A stretch of DNA of 64,000 bases, from contig NZ_RBWS01000029.1 of assembly GCF_003627955.1 (NCBI RefSeq), positions 1 through 64,000 on the forward strand, in the 5' to 3' direction. Below, piece after piece: positions 33,401 through 42,400 of the stretch. Each line of letters starts with the position of its first letter. Positions within the stretch are counted from its first letter, which is position 1. Both the position numbers and the translations under genes were made by a program. Source of the DNA: Sphingobacterium puteale. Lineage in GTDB: Bacteria > Bacteroidota > Bacteroidia > Sphingobacteriales > Sphingobacteriaceae. The notes below the pieces were generated by a model. It worked only from the letters and a program-made list of their open reading frames with translations, made no database searches and had not been told where the DNA came from.

Positions 33401-33699
33401 GAAATCTGTACGCCTTTTGGCCTCGTCTAAGTGAAAATATTATTGCGAATAATAACCAAAGAAGTACCTGGTGGATGCGTAGTGGCGCCTTCCTCCGATT
33501 GAAAACAGTGGAAGTAGGCTACACGTTTAAGGAAAGTTTGATGAAACGCCTCAAAGCAAAAAACCTTCGGATATACGCCAATGGAATGAATTTATTTGCC
33601 TTAAGCTCCTTTAAAATGTGGGATGTCGAGATGGGTGGAAAAGGAATAGGCTATCCGATTCAGGCCGTATATAACATGGGCTTACAACTGAGCTTTTAA
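30490..33699 (+). CDS. susC: SusC-family TonB-dependent outer membrane transporter
   Basis: This 1069-residue protein has a signal peptide (FIFLMTATCCAAMAQ), a carboxypeptidase D-like domain (residues about 32-115, VQGKVSSENDGTAVSGVTVS), a TonB plug (around DVVVTGFGQREKR) and a 22-strand barrel ending in the aromatic NMGLQLSF. SusC proteins import oligomers across the outer membrane with their SusD lid. It starts a five-gene plus-strand operon. Full length and intact. Confidence 0.92.
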   Translation: MKRWKKIKSRLGIFIFLMTATCCAAMAQQVRVQGKVSSENDGTAVSGVTVSVLGGTTRVSTDGNGKYVLNTNKTATLVFSSVGYARQEISLTGKKPDADNTITLDIQIKLNENVIEDVVVTGFGQREKRASVVGSVTTINPKELKGPTSNLTTMLAGRVAGMIAFQRSGEPGSDNANFFIRGLGSFGTGKQDPLILIDNIESSPTDMARLQPDDIASFSVLRDANAAAMYGARGANGVVLITTKLGKEGATKFEFRTESNVSTNTRNFKFADNIRYMEMANEAYLTRPADAASGQGLPYWQTKIDHTRAGDNPLLYPNNNWIDQLIKDYTINQRNNLNISGGGAKAKYYLSGTYNIDNGILKMNGINNFNNNIKLKNYSVRSNVDINFTPTTTGIVRVYAQFDDYNGPIGSTDENGSRINGGAATFRRAIWSNPVMFPAIYPSSYMPYMNHPLFGNALNRNGGLFVNPYAEMVRGYQEFNTSTIMPQIQINQNLNALIPGLSLTAMTYLKRYAYFEVSRKYNPFYYTASADASGDLSLRVMNDGSLGSIGTVGTEYLDYSESAKEVNSMFYAHAIASYNHAFGKHNVGATVIGLVQNSLSGNAGNLQLSLPSRNIGLSGRFSYNFDDRYIAEFNFGYNGSERFAKNRRLGFFPSFGLSYNISNELFFEPVKDVISKLKIRATHGFAGNDQIGRSQDRFFYLSDVDMNAFQIGFGELSGYTRPTIAIRRYANEDITWERSRQTNLGLELGLFKDLELNVDVYKQVRSNILTGRSYIPSTMGLRAAIVANTNKAESKGVDVTLNYNKNFGDSWYIQGRGTMTYAVSKKLIVDEPAYKEASRYTVGTSASQEFGYIAERLFVDDQEVLNSPVQFGKPGLDYLGGDIKYRDVNGDGQITDLDRVAIGYPTTPEMIYGFGGTVGGKGLDFSFYFQGSARSSFFINPENISPFYLNGGSQNGLLQVIADSYWSEENRNLYAFWPRLSENIIANNNQRSTWWMRSGAFLRLKTVEVGYTFKESLMKRLKAKNLRIYANGMNLFALSSFKMWDVEMGGKGIGYPIQAVYNMGLQLSF

Positions 33700-33721
33700 T
33701 GTGAACTACAATTAAGAAATC

Positions 33722-35650
33722 ATGAAAAATAAAAATATGAAAAAGACAGCAACCTATATCGCATGCCTTTTGTTTAGTGCTTTTGGAGTTTCTGCCTGTA
33801 AAGATTATATAGATGTCGTTCCGGACAACGTGGCAACAATTGACAACGCCTTTTCCTTACGAAATGAAGCTGAGAAATTTCTCTTCACCTGCTACTCGTG
33901 GTTACCAAATAATTCGGATGCACAAAGCAATATTGGATTTCTTGCCGGCGATGAGGTATGGCTACCTGTTGCCCAGCGGGAAATCTATCCGGCAAATAAC
34001 TGGCGTATCGCCCGCGGCGGACAAAATGTCAATCAACCACTTGTAGACTCCTGGAGAAGCGGTTTATGGATCGCTATCCGAGACTGCAATATCTTTTTAG
34101 AAAATGTTTCTGATCTGTCCAAGGTACCTGATCTCTCAATCGATGATCGCTCGCGATGGATTGGAGAAGTATTGTTTCTAAAAGCTTATTACCACTATTT
34201 GTTATTCCGCCAATATGGACCAATCCCCGTTGTCGAAAAAAATATATCTCTTGACGCAGATCAGTCTGCTGTACGGGTAGAACAGCGTCCCGTCGATGAG
34301 GTGGTCAATTATATCGTTTCTTTGCTGGATTCTGCTGCACAGAAATCTGTTCCTTTAATTATCCCCAATAAGGCTGCGGAACTTGGACGGGTGACCAAAC
34401 CCATCATCCAGGCTGTAAAGGCTGAGGTATTGCTGACTGCTGCAAGTCCCCTATTCAACGGAAATACAGATTATCAGTCCATGCGCAATAGCAAAGGCGA
34501 ACAGCTCTTCAATCCAACTTATGAGGCCGCAAAATGGACAAAGGCCGCGGAGGCTGCAAAAGCGGCAATTGAATCTGCCGATGCTGCGGGCATCCGCTTC
34601 TTCCCTTTCAATAAGGCCGAATATGGACAGTTTAAAATGAGCGATGCAACCGCACAGGTGCTGGGCATCAACCTGGGCTTCAATGAGCGTTGGTCTGCTG
34701 AACACATCTGGGCAAATCCCAATTACCAGGCATGGAATATACAGCGGGATGCGATGCCCCTCTTAACCCCGGAAGCGGTGGTCGGTACGGCAAGACAACA
34801 TCTCAGCGCACCGCTGAAAATTGCAGAAATGTTTTACACAAAAAATGGTGTCCCCATCAATGAGGATAAAACCCTCGATTTTAATGACAAGTCGAGCCTA
34901 CGCACGGCTACCGCTGCAGATCGGTATTATATCAAAGAAGGATATACTACAGCGCGTCTAAACTTTGACCGCGAGCCACGCTTTTATGCTGACTTGGGTT
35001 TTGACGGTGGCATCTGGTTCAAATTTGATACCAAAAGCCTATCGGATGAGGATACGTATTATGTGCAGGCGAAGCTAAATCAGCCTGCTGGTGCCAATAA
35101 TCATGGGTGGATCAATGAAACTGGATACTTCCTTAAAAAATTAGTGAATTGGGAGCAGGCTTTCAGTAGCAATGGTGTCAGTTATAAATCCTACCCTTGG
35201 CCAGATATGCGCCTAAGCGATATTTATCTGATGTATGCTGAGGCGTTGAATGAAGCCAATGGTCCTTCTGCTGATGTTTACGCGTATTTAGACCGCATAC
35301 GCGAACGTGCTGGAATCCCCGGTGTCCTAACGTCTTGGAACCAGTATTCGTCAAACCCAGACAAGCCTACGACCAAAGAAGGTCTTCGCGAAATTATCCA
35401 ACATGAACGAATGATCGAATTGGCCTTTGAAGGAAAACGCTATTGGGATCTAAGACGCTGGAAACTGGCCGTTAAATATTTCAATCAGAACATTACCGGA
35501 TGGAGCGTGAATCAGGAAATCAGTGCTGATTATTACCAGATAAGAACATTGTTTCAGCAGACATTTGTGGCGCCTAGAGATTATTTCTGGCCAATTGCCC
35601 AAGGTGAATTAACCGTAAATCCTTCGTTGACACAAAATTTAGGCTGGTAG
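33722..35650 (+). CDS. susD: SusD/RagB-family surface lipoprotein
   Basis: This 642-residue protein has a lipoprotein signal ending VSACKDYIDVVP, whose charged residues after Cys fit surface export. SusD-type helical repeats follow (WRSGLWIAIRDCNIFLENV, GEVLFLKAYYHYLLFRQYG), and it ends with the typical ERMIELAFEGKRYWDLRRWK ... FWPIAQGEL. It forms the lid over the SusC transporter and binds the ligand. Starts 22 bp after susC. Confidence 0.92.
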   Translation: MKNKNMKKTATYIACLLFSAFGVSACKDYIDVVPDNVATIDNAFSLRNEAEKFLFTCYSWLPNNSDAQSNIGFLAGDEVWLPVAQREIYPANNWRIARGGQNVNQPLVDSWRSGLWIAIRDCNIFLENVSDLSKVPDLSIDDRSRWIGEVLFLKAYYHYLLFRQYGPIPVVEKNISLDADQSAVRVEQRPVDEVVNYIVSLLDSAAQKSVPLIIPNKAAELGRVTKPIIQAVKAEVLLTAASPLFNGNTDYQSMRNSKGEQLFNPTYEAAKWTKAAEAAKAAIESADAAGIRFFPFNKAEYGQFKMSDATAQVLGINLGFNERWSAEHIWANPNYQAWNIQRDAMPLLTPEAVVGTARQHLSAPLKIAEMFYTKNGVPINEDKTLDFNDKSSLRTATAADRYYIKEGYTTARLNFDREPRFYADLGFDGGIWFKFDTKSLSDEDTYYVQAKLNQPAGANNHGWINETGYFLKKLVNWEQAFSSNGVSYKSYPWPDMRLSDIYLMYAEALNEANGPSADVYAYLDRIRERAGIPGVLTSWNQYSSNPDKPTTKEGLREIIQHERMIELAFEGKRYWDLRRWKLAVKYFNQNITGWSVNQEISADYYQIRTLFQQTFVAPRDYFWPIAQGELTVNPSLTQNLGW

Positions 35651-35683
35651 TCCTTTCAATTTTATCCTTAAAGTCATAAAGAA

Positions 35684-36880
35684 ATGAACATAAACAGAAA
35701 ATTGATACAGACCATATTTTTGTTCTGCATCTTATTCCAAAACTGTAAAGAAGAAATTCAAGTCGCTCCTGTTGTCAACAGTACTGCGCCGGGGCAGGTC
35801 AGTAATGTGAAAGTAGAAAACCTGGCCGGGGCGGCACGTATTACCTATACCTTACCAAAAGATCAGGATCTATTGTATGTCAAAGCCGTCTATCAATTAA
35901 GGTCAGGTAAAGAGATGGAGGTGAAATCCTCCTACTATAACAACACGCTTCTCGTGGAAGGTTTTGCTGATACAAATCCGCATTCGATCAAGCTCTATGC
36001 CGTAAATAGAAGTGAAATCAGTTCGGCGCCTATCGAAGTCTCCGTAACACCTTTAGAAAATCCCATCTGGAATACCTTTCGGAGTCTGGAGGCCATTCCA
36101 GCTTTTGGGGGCATTCGGATCACTGCCGAAAACGAGACGGAAAAAAATCTCACCGTGATGGTGATGGTCGATTCGTTGGGTGAATGGGTACCTTCTGTAG
36201 ACAACATCTATACTTCCGCTAAACAGATTTCACGTACAATCCGTGGATTTGCACCAAATCCCAAACAGTTTGCCATCACGGTCAGAGACAAGTACATGAA
36301 TTTTACCGATACGCTTGTGACGACTTTGACCCCGCTGTTTGAACAGGCACTTCCAAAATCGAGGTATACTGCAGTTACATTACCCACGGATTCTAAACAA
36401 CAATATTCTTCTACGGGACTATCCAAGATGTGGGACGGAGACAATTGGAACTGGCCCAATATATCATTGACTGACGTCACTGTAAATGGCCCACAATGGG
36501 TAACATTTGATACAGGTGTACTGGCCAAAATGAGTCGGATAGTAATCTGGGACTATCCCGAATATACAAACGATGGGCGTATGTATTATTACGGCGGTAA
36601 TGTGCGATTTTTTGAAGTATGGGGTTCCGATAACCCGCCTTCGGACGGGAGCTGGAACAACTGGACGCGCTTAGGTACCTTCGAAAGCAAAAAGCCTTCT
36701 GGACTACCCATGGGGCAACAAACGGATGAGGATTATCAACTTGCCAATTCGGGTTTAAGCTTTGACTTTGATATCAGTGCACCAAAGGTCCGCTATCTAC
36801 GCATCAAAACCATTAAAAATTGGCAGGGATCGTCCTTTATGTCCATCGCCGAATTACAGGTTTATGGCGATCCACGTTAA
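35684..36880 (+). CDS. DUF4959/DUF5126/DUF5000-type surface lipoprotein
   Basis: This 398-residue lipoprotein (FLFCILFQNCKEE) starts with two fibronectin-like domains of the DUF4959 and DUF5126 type (PGQVSNVKVENLAGAARITY, then RSLEAIPAFGGIRI). Residues about 235-398 form a discoidin-like DUF5000 domain (QYSSTGLSKMWDGDNWNW, VRYLRIKTIKNW). Such proteins accompany SusC/SusD and bind glycans at the cell surface. No catalytic residues are visible. Confidence 0.8.
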   Translation: MNINRKLIQTIFLFCILFQNCKEEIQVAPVVNSTAPGQVSNVKVENLAGAARITYTLPKDQDLLYVKAVYQLRSGKEMEVKSSYYNNTLLVEGFADTNPHSIKLYAVNRSEISSAPIEVSVTPLENPIWNTFRSLEAIPAFGGIRITAENETEKNLTVMVMVDSLGEWVPSVDNIYTSAKQISRTIRGFAPNPKQFAITVRDKYMNFTDTLVTTLTPLFEQALPKSRYTAVTLPTDSKQQYSSTGLSKMWDGDNWNWPNISLTDVTVNGPQWVTFDTGVLAKMSRIVIWDYPEYTNDGRMYYYGGNVRFFEVWGSDNPPSDGSWNNWTRLGTFESKKPSGLPMGQQTDEDYQLANSGLSFDFDISAPKVRYLRIKTIKNWQGSSFMSIAELQVYGDPR

Positions 36881-36910
36881 TACAACTTGTTTATTATCAA
36901 TTAGACTATT

Positions 36911-38146
36911 ATGAAAGTAGCACATATTAAAACATTCTTTATCATGTCTTTGCTTAGCATGGCCATGCTTTCTTTCCTTTGCTGTTCAAAAAGTGATGAT
37001 TATAAAAAGTACCTGGAAGGCGGCGAAATTTCCTACACCGGAAAAATTGATTCCGTAAAGGTCTTCTCGGGTAAAGAGCGCGTCTATATCACTGGATTAT
37101 TTATGGCCGACCCCAAGGTAGATCGTCTCAAAATATACTGGGATAATCGACAAGATTCGACTGAGGTAAAAATCAATCGTACGGCTGGCGTAGATACCTT
37201 AAAAATTTCACTGAAAATAAGTGAAGGAGTACATAATTTTGAACTTATTACCTACGACGCCCAAGGCAATAAGTCGCTAAGCGTTTTTAAAACTGGCGTA
37301 TCTTATGGCGAACGGTTCAGCTCGGGACTTATCAACAGACCAATGTATGCTGTTGACTATTTTGCTGGCGATCAAAAAACCACCGTCAATTGGGGGGGAA
37401 TTGATCTGACAAGTGGTGCTCAGTTTACAGAAGTGGAGTACACCAATACATCAGGGAAATTGATTATTCAAAGAGACTCCATTAAACTTGGCAAAAGCAT
37501 TTTAGCAGACTTTATGCCTGGCAAACCACTGCGCTACCGTACATTATTTGTTCCGGATTCCTTAAGTATAGATACATTCTACACGAACTATTCAGCAAAT
37601 ATATCGCCCAAGGAGGTTTACCTAAAAAATATGAACTTTCCTTTCGAGACTTCTGCCATGGGCGGCGATCGCTGGGGTACTCCGGCGGTGTGGCTTGTCA
37701 ATGATGCGGCAAAGAACTTCAAGACAGCAGACGGAAAATATTATGGCGGAATTGAGATTCGGGATAAAAAAGCCTGTTTATCTTTGGAAGCAGGTTGGTG
37801 GCAATGGGCCTCACCTTCCCCCAACTTAGCGCCAATTGTAAATGGTAAGATTTATCAAACGACCAACCTACAGCCCGGAAAATATCGTTTTACAGTCTCA
37901 AAGATTGACAAAGGCAGCGCCGGTGTCGTTCACCTCATCGCCGCCAAAGGCAATGCCTTGCCCGATCAATCAGCCTTGAATACAGCCTTAGGCTTTCAAA
38001 CCCTATCTGGAAGCAGTGCAATATTCGAATTTACCGTAACAGAAGCGGGACCTGTAACCTTGGGTTTTCTCGGAAACATGAATGGAACCGCTTCAGACGG
38101 CTCTTATTTTAAAGTCTCTGGCAATATGATCTTTGAAAAATTATAA
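36911..38146 (+). CDS. DUF4998/DUF5013-type surface lipoprotein
   Basis: This 411-residue lipoprotein (MLSFLCCSKSDD) has an amino DUF4998 segment (GKIDSVKVFSGKERVYITGL ... IYWDNRQDSTEV) and a carboxyl jelly-roll-like part of the DUF5013 kind (residues about 240-411, GDRWGTPAVWLVND ... GPVTLGFLGNMNG). These domains are known only from utilisation loci as probable glycan-binding modules. It lies 30 bp after the previous gene and 9 bp before the next. Confidence 0.75.
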   Translation: MKVAHIKTFFIMSLLSMAMLSFLCCSKSDDYKKYLEGGEISYTGKIDSVKVFSGKERVYITGLFMADPKVDRLKIYWDNRQDSTEVKINRTAGVDTLKISLKISEGVHNFELITYDAQGNKSLSVFKTGVSYGERFSSGLINRPMYAVDYFAGDQKTTVNWGGIDLTSGAQFTEVEYTNTSGKLIIQRDSIKLGKSILADFMPGKPLRYRTLFVPDSLSIDTFYTNYSANISPKEVYLKNMNFPFETSAMGGDRWGTPAVWLVNDAAKNFKTADGKYYGGIEIRDKKACLSLEAGWWQWASPSPNLAPIVNGKIYQTTNLQPGKYRFTVSKIDKGSAGVVHLIAAKGNALPDQSALNTALGFQTLSGSSAIFEFTVTEAGPVTLGFLGNMNGTASDGSYFKVSGNMIFEKL

Positions 38147-38155
38147 CCAAAATAG

Positions 38156-39379
38156 ATGAATAGATTAGTTTATTACGCCTTTTTTACAGCCTGCACTTTA
38201 GCAGGCTGTAAAAAGGCTACTTCCGAAAGCAGTATGGTAACGCCTACAGAAAAAACAGATGACATCGCACTTGCTGAGCTGGGTAAATTAGCCTTTTCCA
38301 ATATCACGACTACAGGTGCTATGATAACAGGAAAAGTGCTAAACAAAGGTGGTGCCCTTGTTACCAGTCGTGGCATCTGCTGGAACAAAGACCCGAATCC
38401 GACAATCGACAATAATCCGATGGAAGCAACTTCCAGTAAAGGTTCTGGTGAATTTACTGTGGCACTAACAGCCCTTGCCCCCTCACAAACATACTACATT
38501 AGACCTTACGCCAAAAATAAGGGCGGAATTGCTTATGGCGAACAACAGGTATTGACCACTGCCGATATACAATCGGTTACCTTTGGCTCTAATCCGATCT
38601 TTATTGTGGGATCATCAATTGCTTATTATGACGTCAATATTATCAGCAGTGGTGGTGGCGCTGTGACTGAACGAGGGATATGCTGGGGCCTACAGGAAAA
38701 ACCGACGGTCACTGATCATAAGGTTATGAATGGCGCAACAGGCACAGGCAAATTTCGAATCGGCATGCTCAATCTTACCCCAAGTACAAATTATCATTTA
38801 CGTGCTTATGCGATCAATGAAACAGGTGTAAGCTACGGACCCGACATTTCCTTCCATACAATCGCCAAGGGCAAAGTAACCTATACATTCAATAAAGTCG
38901 ACAATCCAACAGCGCAACAACTTGCTGCATACCAACGATTGCAAGTGGCCCTGGACAGTGCCGTCTGGTATGCCAATAATTATACTTCGGCCACCAAACA
39001 TGTTTACCTCAACTACGACCCCGGGGTTCCGACAGCCGACGCGAATAACGAGGGCTGGATGCGATTTGGTGCCAGCGAGGGCTACCAAAATATCCGTACC
39101 ATGTTGCATGAGATGAACCATACCCTCGGTACCGGGACGACAAGCTGGTGGTCACAAGCGATTATCAATGGCAAATATAGTCTGGCAAATGCCAACAATA
39201 TGTTAAAAATGATCAACTCAGACGAATCAGCGGTTATAAATGGCGATAGCATGCACTGGTGGCCCTATGGTTTAAATCAAAATTCAGAAGTCAGTTCAAG
39301 CTGGGATTACGTATACAATTGCCTGATCATAGAAGCTATGCGGAAAGACGGCATGACCAGTCACAGTGGCGCCTACTAG
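38156..39379 (+). CDS. Lipoprotein with fibronectin-like repeats and HExxH zincin-like domain
   Basis: This 407-residue lipoprotein (FFTACTLAGCKKATS) has two tandem fibronectin-like repeats (residues about 45-125 and 135-225; both contain an RGICWN/RGICWG-type motif and a TYYIRPYA/NYHLRAYA-type strand). The last 170 residues carry HEMNH at 318-322, an HExxH zinc-protease signature, in a domain shared with PUL-encoded secreted proteins. It could be a protease or an inactive binding domain. It is the last gene of the operon, before the terminator at 39396-39453. Confidence 0.7.
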   Translation: MNRLVYYAFFTACTLAGCKKATSESSMVTPTEKTDDIALAELGKLAFSNITTTGAMITGKVLNKGGALVTSRGICWNKDPNPTIDNNPMEATSSKGSGEFTVALTALAPSQTYYIRPYAKNKGGIAYGEQQVLTTADIQSVTFGSNPIFIVGSSIAYYDVNIISSGGGAVTERGICWGLQEKPTVTDHKVMNGATGTGKFRIGMLNLTPSTNYHLRAYAINETGVSYGPDISFHTIAKGKVTYTFNKVDNPTAQQLAAYQRLQVALDSAVWYANNYTSATKHVYLNYDPGVPTADANNEGWMRFGASEGYQNIRTMLHEMNHTLGTGTTSWWSQAIINGKYSLANANNMLKMINSDESAVINGDSMHWWPYGLNQNSEVSSSWDYVYNCLIIEAMRKDGMTSHSGAY

Positions 39380-39395
39380 TACCTAACTAGCCTTC

Positions 39396-39453
39396 AAAAA
39401 AGAGAAGAGAAACTGGAGTATGTTAAATAGCTGCCGTTTTTCTTCTCTTTTGC
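39396..39453. terminator. Bidirectional terminator
   Basis: Arms AAAAGAGAAGA (39398-39408) and TCTTCTCTTTT (39441-39451) with T/A flanks. It lies between the converging zincin-like gene and the hybrid regulator. Confidence 0.75.
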
Positions 39454-39473
39454 ATTTTAAATATCTCAGGTGA

Positions 39474-42400
39474 TTAACCGATACTAGTAGGTACGCTTCC
39501 CAGATGACTGTAGCGCTTGCGGTATTCTGAGGGCGAACAACCAAAAATTTTGGAAAAATGCTGTCTAAAATGTTTGATATCTTTGAAACCAACTTGATAA
39601 GCGGTTTCATTAATATTAGTCTTGTTTTCTATAAGTAATTGCGCAGCCCGTCGCATCCGAATAGATCGGATAAATTCATTGGCAGATTTGCCTGAGATAG
39701 ATTTTATCCGCCTATACATATTGGAATGACTCATCCCGAGCTCTTCGGCAAGCATCTTTACCGTAAAATTTTCATTCAACAAGTGCTTTTCAACCACGGC
39801 TATTGCCCGTTGCAAAAAATCTTTAAAAGCTGCCGGAACTTTATGGTCTTTGGACTGCAAGGTAATTTCACTATAAAAATAGGTATGTAATCTATTTTTA
39901 TTTTCAATTAGACTTTCTACACGTGCCACGAGTAGCTCCCTGTCAAAAGGTTTGACGATATAGTCATCTGCACCAACTTCTATACCGTTTAATTTAACAT
40001 CAAAAGACGAACTTGCTGTTAACAAGATAATAGGTACATGACTTCGCTTTATACTGCTCTTCATCTGTTTGCAGAGATCAATTCCGGAAGTTCCACTCAT
40101 CATTACATCACTAATAACAATACTTGGTTCTAATTTCTCTAAAATGGCTGATGCCGTTTCGGCACTATTTGCTTTGACAACCTGATATTTGTCGGAAAAA
40201 ATACGAGCAATATAATTTAGCATATCTTCACTGTCGTCGACGATCAATATTTTCTCCTGCAAATCATTTTCATACAATTCATCAAGTGCCTGACTTTGCA
40301 CGGAATAAGTTGAAGCTGAAGGTTCGGGCTGCTCTCCTGCTACAGCACTACGATATCCAGTCGCCATTTGTTGTAATTCGACGCTGCCCACAATAGCTGA
40401 TGAACTGACCTGGGTAATGGGTAATGAAATTGAAAAAGTTGCTCCAGCATGCGGATTCGCAAAATATTCCAAACTACCTTGATGCAGACTAATGAATTTT
40501 TTCACAAAAAACAGTCCGATGCCAAAACCATCAGCACCGTGATTAAATAAGCTAAAATTGCGTTTAAAAGGTTTAAATATTTCTTCCGTTAGCTGAGTTG
40601 GATAGCCCTGTCCCGAATCAATGATAGCACACCTTAGTTCCTGGTCTATACGACTCACTTTAATACAGACAGATCCGCCATTGGCCGTATATTTAAGTGC
40701 ATTTTGAAGTAGATTGATAAAACAAATTTCCAATTTTTCATAATCTGCATTTAGGATTAATCTTTCAATATCAGTCTCAAATGTGTAACTGATATTTCGA
40801 GAATCGGCCAATTGCCTAAAAGAATCAAACGTCCCCCGTAAAACCTGTATGATATCAAATACTGTATAAGCAAGCTCATCAAAATTTCCATCGGATTTTC
40901 TAAACAAAAGAAGTTTATCCGCAAGGTTTAACAATCGCTTGGAATGATTGTAAACAGACAGTAGTTCCTCTGACTCGCCCATATTTTTTTTTGATTTGTT
41001 GACAATGTCTTTGATGGGATTTACAATGAGCGTCAATGGAGTCCTAATTTCATGGACGATATGGGTAAAAAATGCCAGCTTATCTTCGAGTAACTCGTGC
41101 TCTTTCTCCCGTTCAAATTCGGCCGTCTTTAATTTAAAAAGCAATAGATCCTTATTCTCCCGATACCTATTGTAAAGATAGAGGACCGCCACGAGCAGCA
41201 AAAGATACCCTATATATGCCCATATACTTCGATACCAAGGGGGCAAAACTTCCACGTCAATAATACGTTCTGCTTGATTCCATTGGCCATTCGCGTTACT
41301 CGACCGGATATGCAATTTATACTTGCCTTCCCTGAGATTCGAATAATAAGCAGTCCGCTGTTTATTGACGTAATTCCAATCTTTGTCCCAACCTTCCAAA
41401 TAATAGGCGTAGTCGATCCTATCCGAAAAACTATAATCCAATGCTGCAAAAGAAAAGGATAAAATGGCCTTTTCATATGGTATTTTTAAGCTTTGAACAG
41501 CGTTCAAAGAGATTTGCTTATACGCTTCACTTTGCCCGTATGGCACATTCCCAATGCTCAATCGGGTCAATTTCAACGCGGGAAACCTGGCCTTAAAAAA
41601 TATATCCTGCGGCCTGAATAAATTGAACCCACGGATACCACCAAAAACCAACAGATCGTCCCGTAATTTAATGGCAGCGTTGTAATTAAATTGATTGCTC
41701 TGGAGACCGTCTGACTGATAGAAGTTTTGAAATGTTTTTTTTTGTACATCCATTTTGGAGAGTCCATCAAGTGAAGACATCCAGATATTACCCTGTGCAT
41801 CCTGTAAGCCATTCAACAAGGTATTGCTAACAAGGCCATCCTTTTCCGTATAGCGTCTATAGTTCATCGAGCTTAGATTCAGATGTAAAAGTCCTCCACC
41901 CTCTGTGCCTAGCCAAAGAAAACCACTTTCTGTTTGTTGGATAAAACGAATTGGGCTTCCAATGTGATAGCTATTGTATTTCATCGTACGCAAGTCTAGT
42001 CGGAATAAGGCGCTCCAAGATCCCATCCACAAAACAGCATCCTTGTCTTCAAAAAAAGTTAACACATCATTTATCGGCAAATTGAGGTGTTTAAACTGAT
42101 CTGCGATGGTATCCAAGCAATAGACATTTCCACTGGCGAGTGTTGATGCCCAAAGCGTCCCCCTACTGTCTTTAAATAAACGCCATACAGCATTATTGAC
42201 ATATTGAGTGTTAGGATAATAACAGGGGTAATGTTTTGCCTGGCCAGTTTTGGTATTTAATTTGACAATTCCCGTATCATAACTACCAATCCACAACTGG
42301 TCATTTTGATATTGGATTAACGAGGTTATAAAAGCGGGTTTAAGATCCTTATGCGCTGAATAGGGATAATTGACCAAGCTACCTTTCGATATACTCCATT

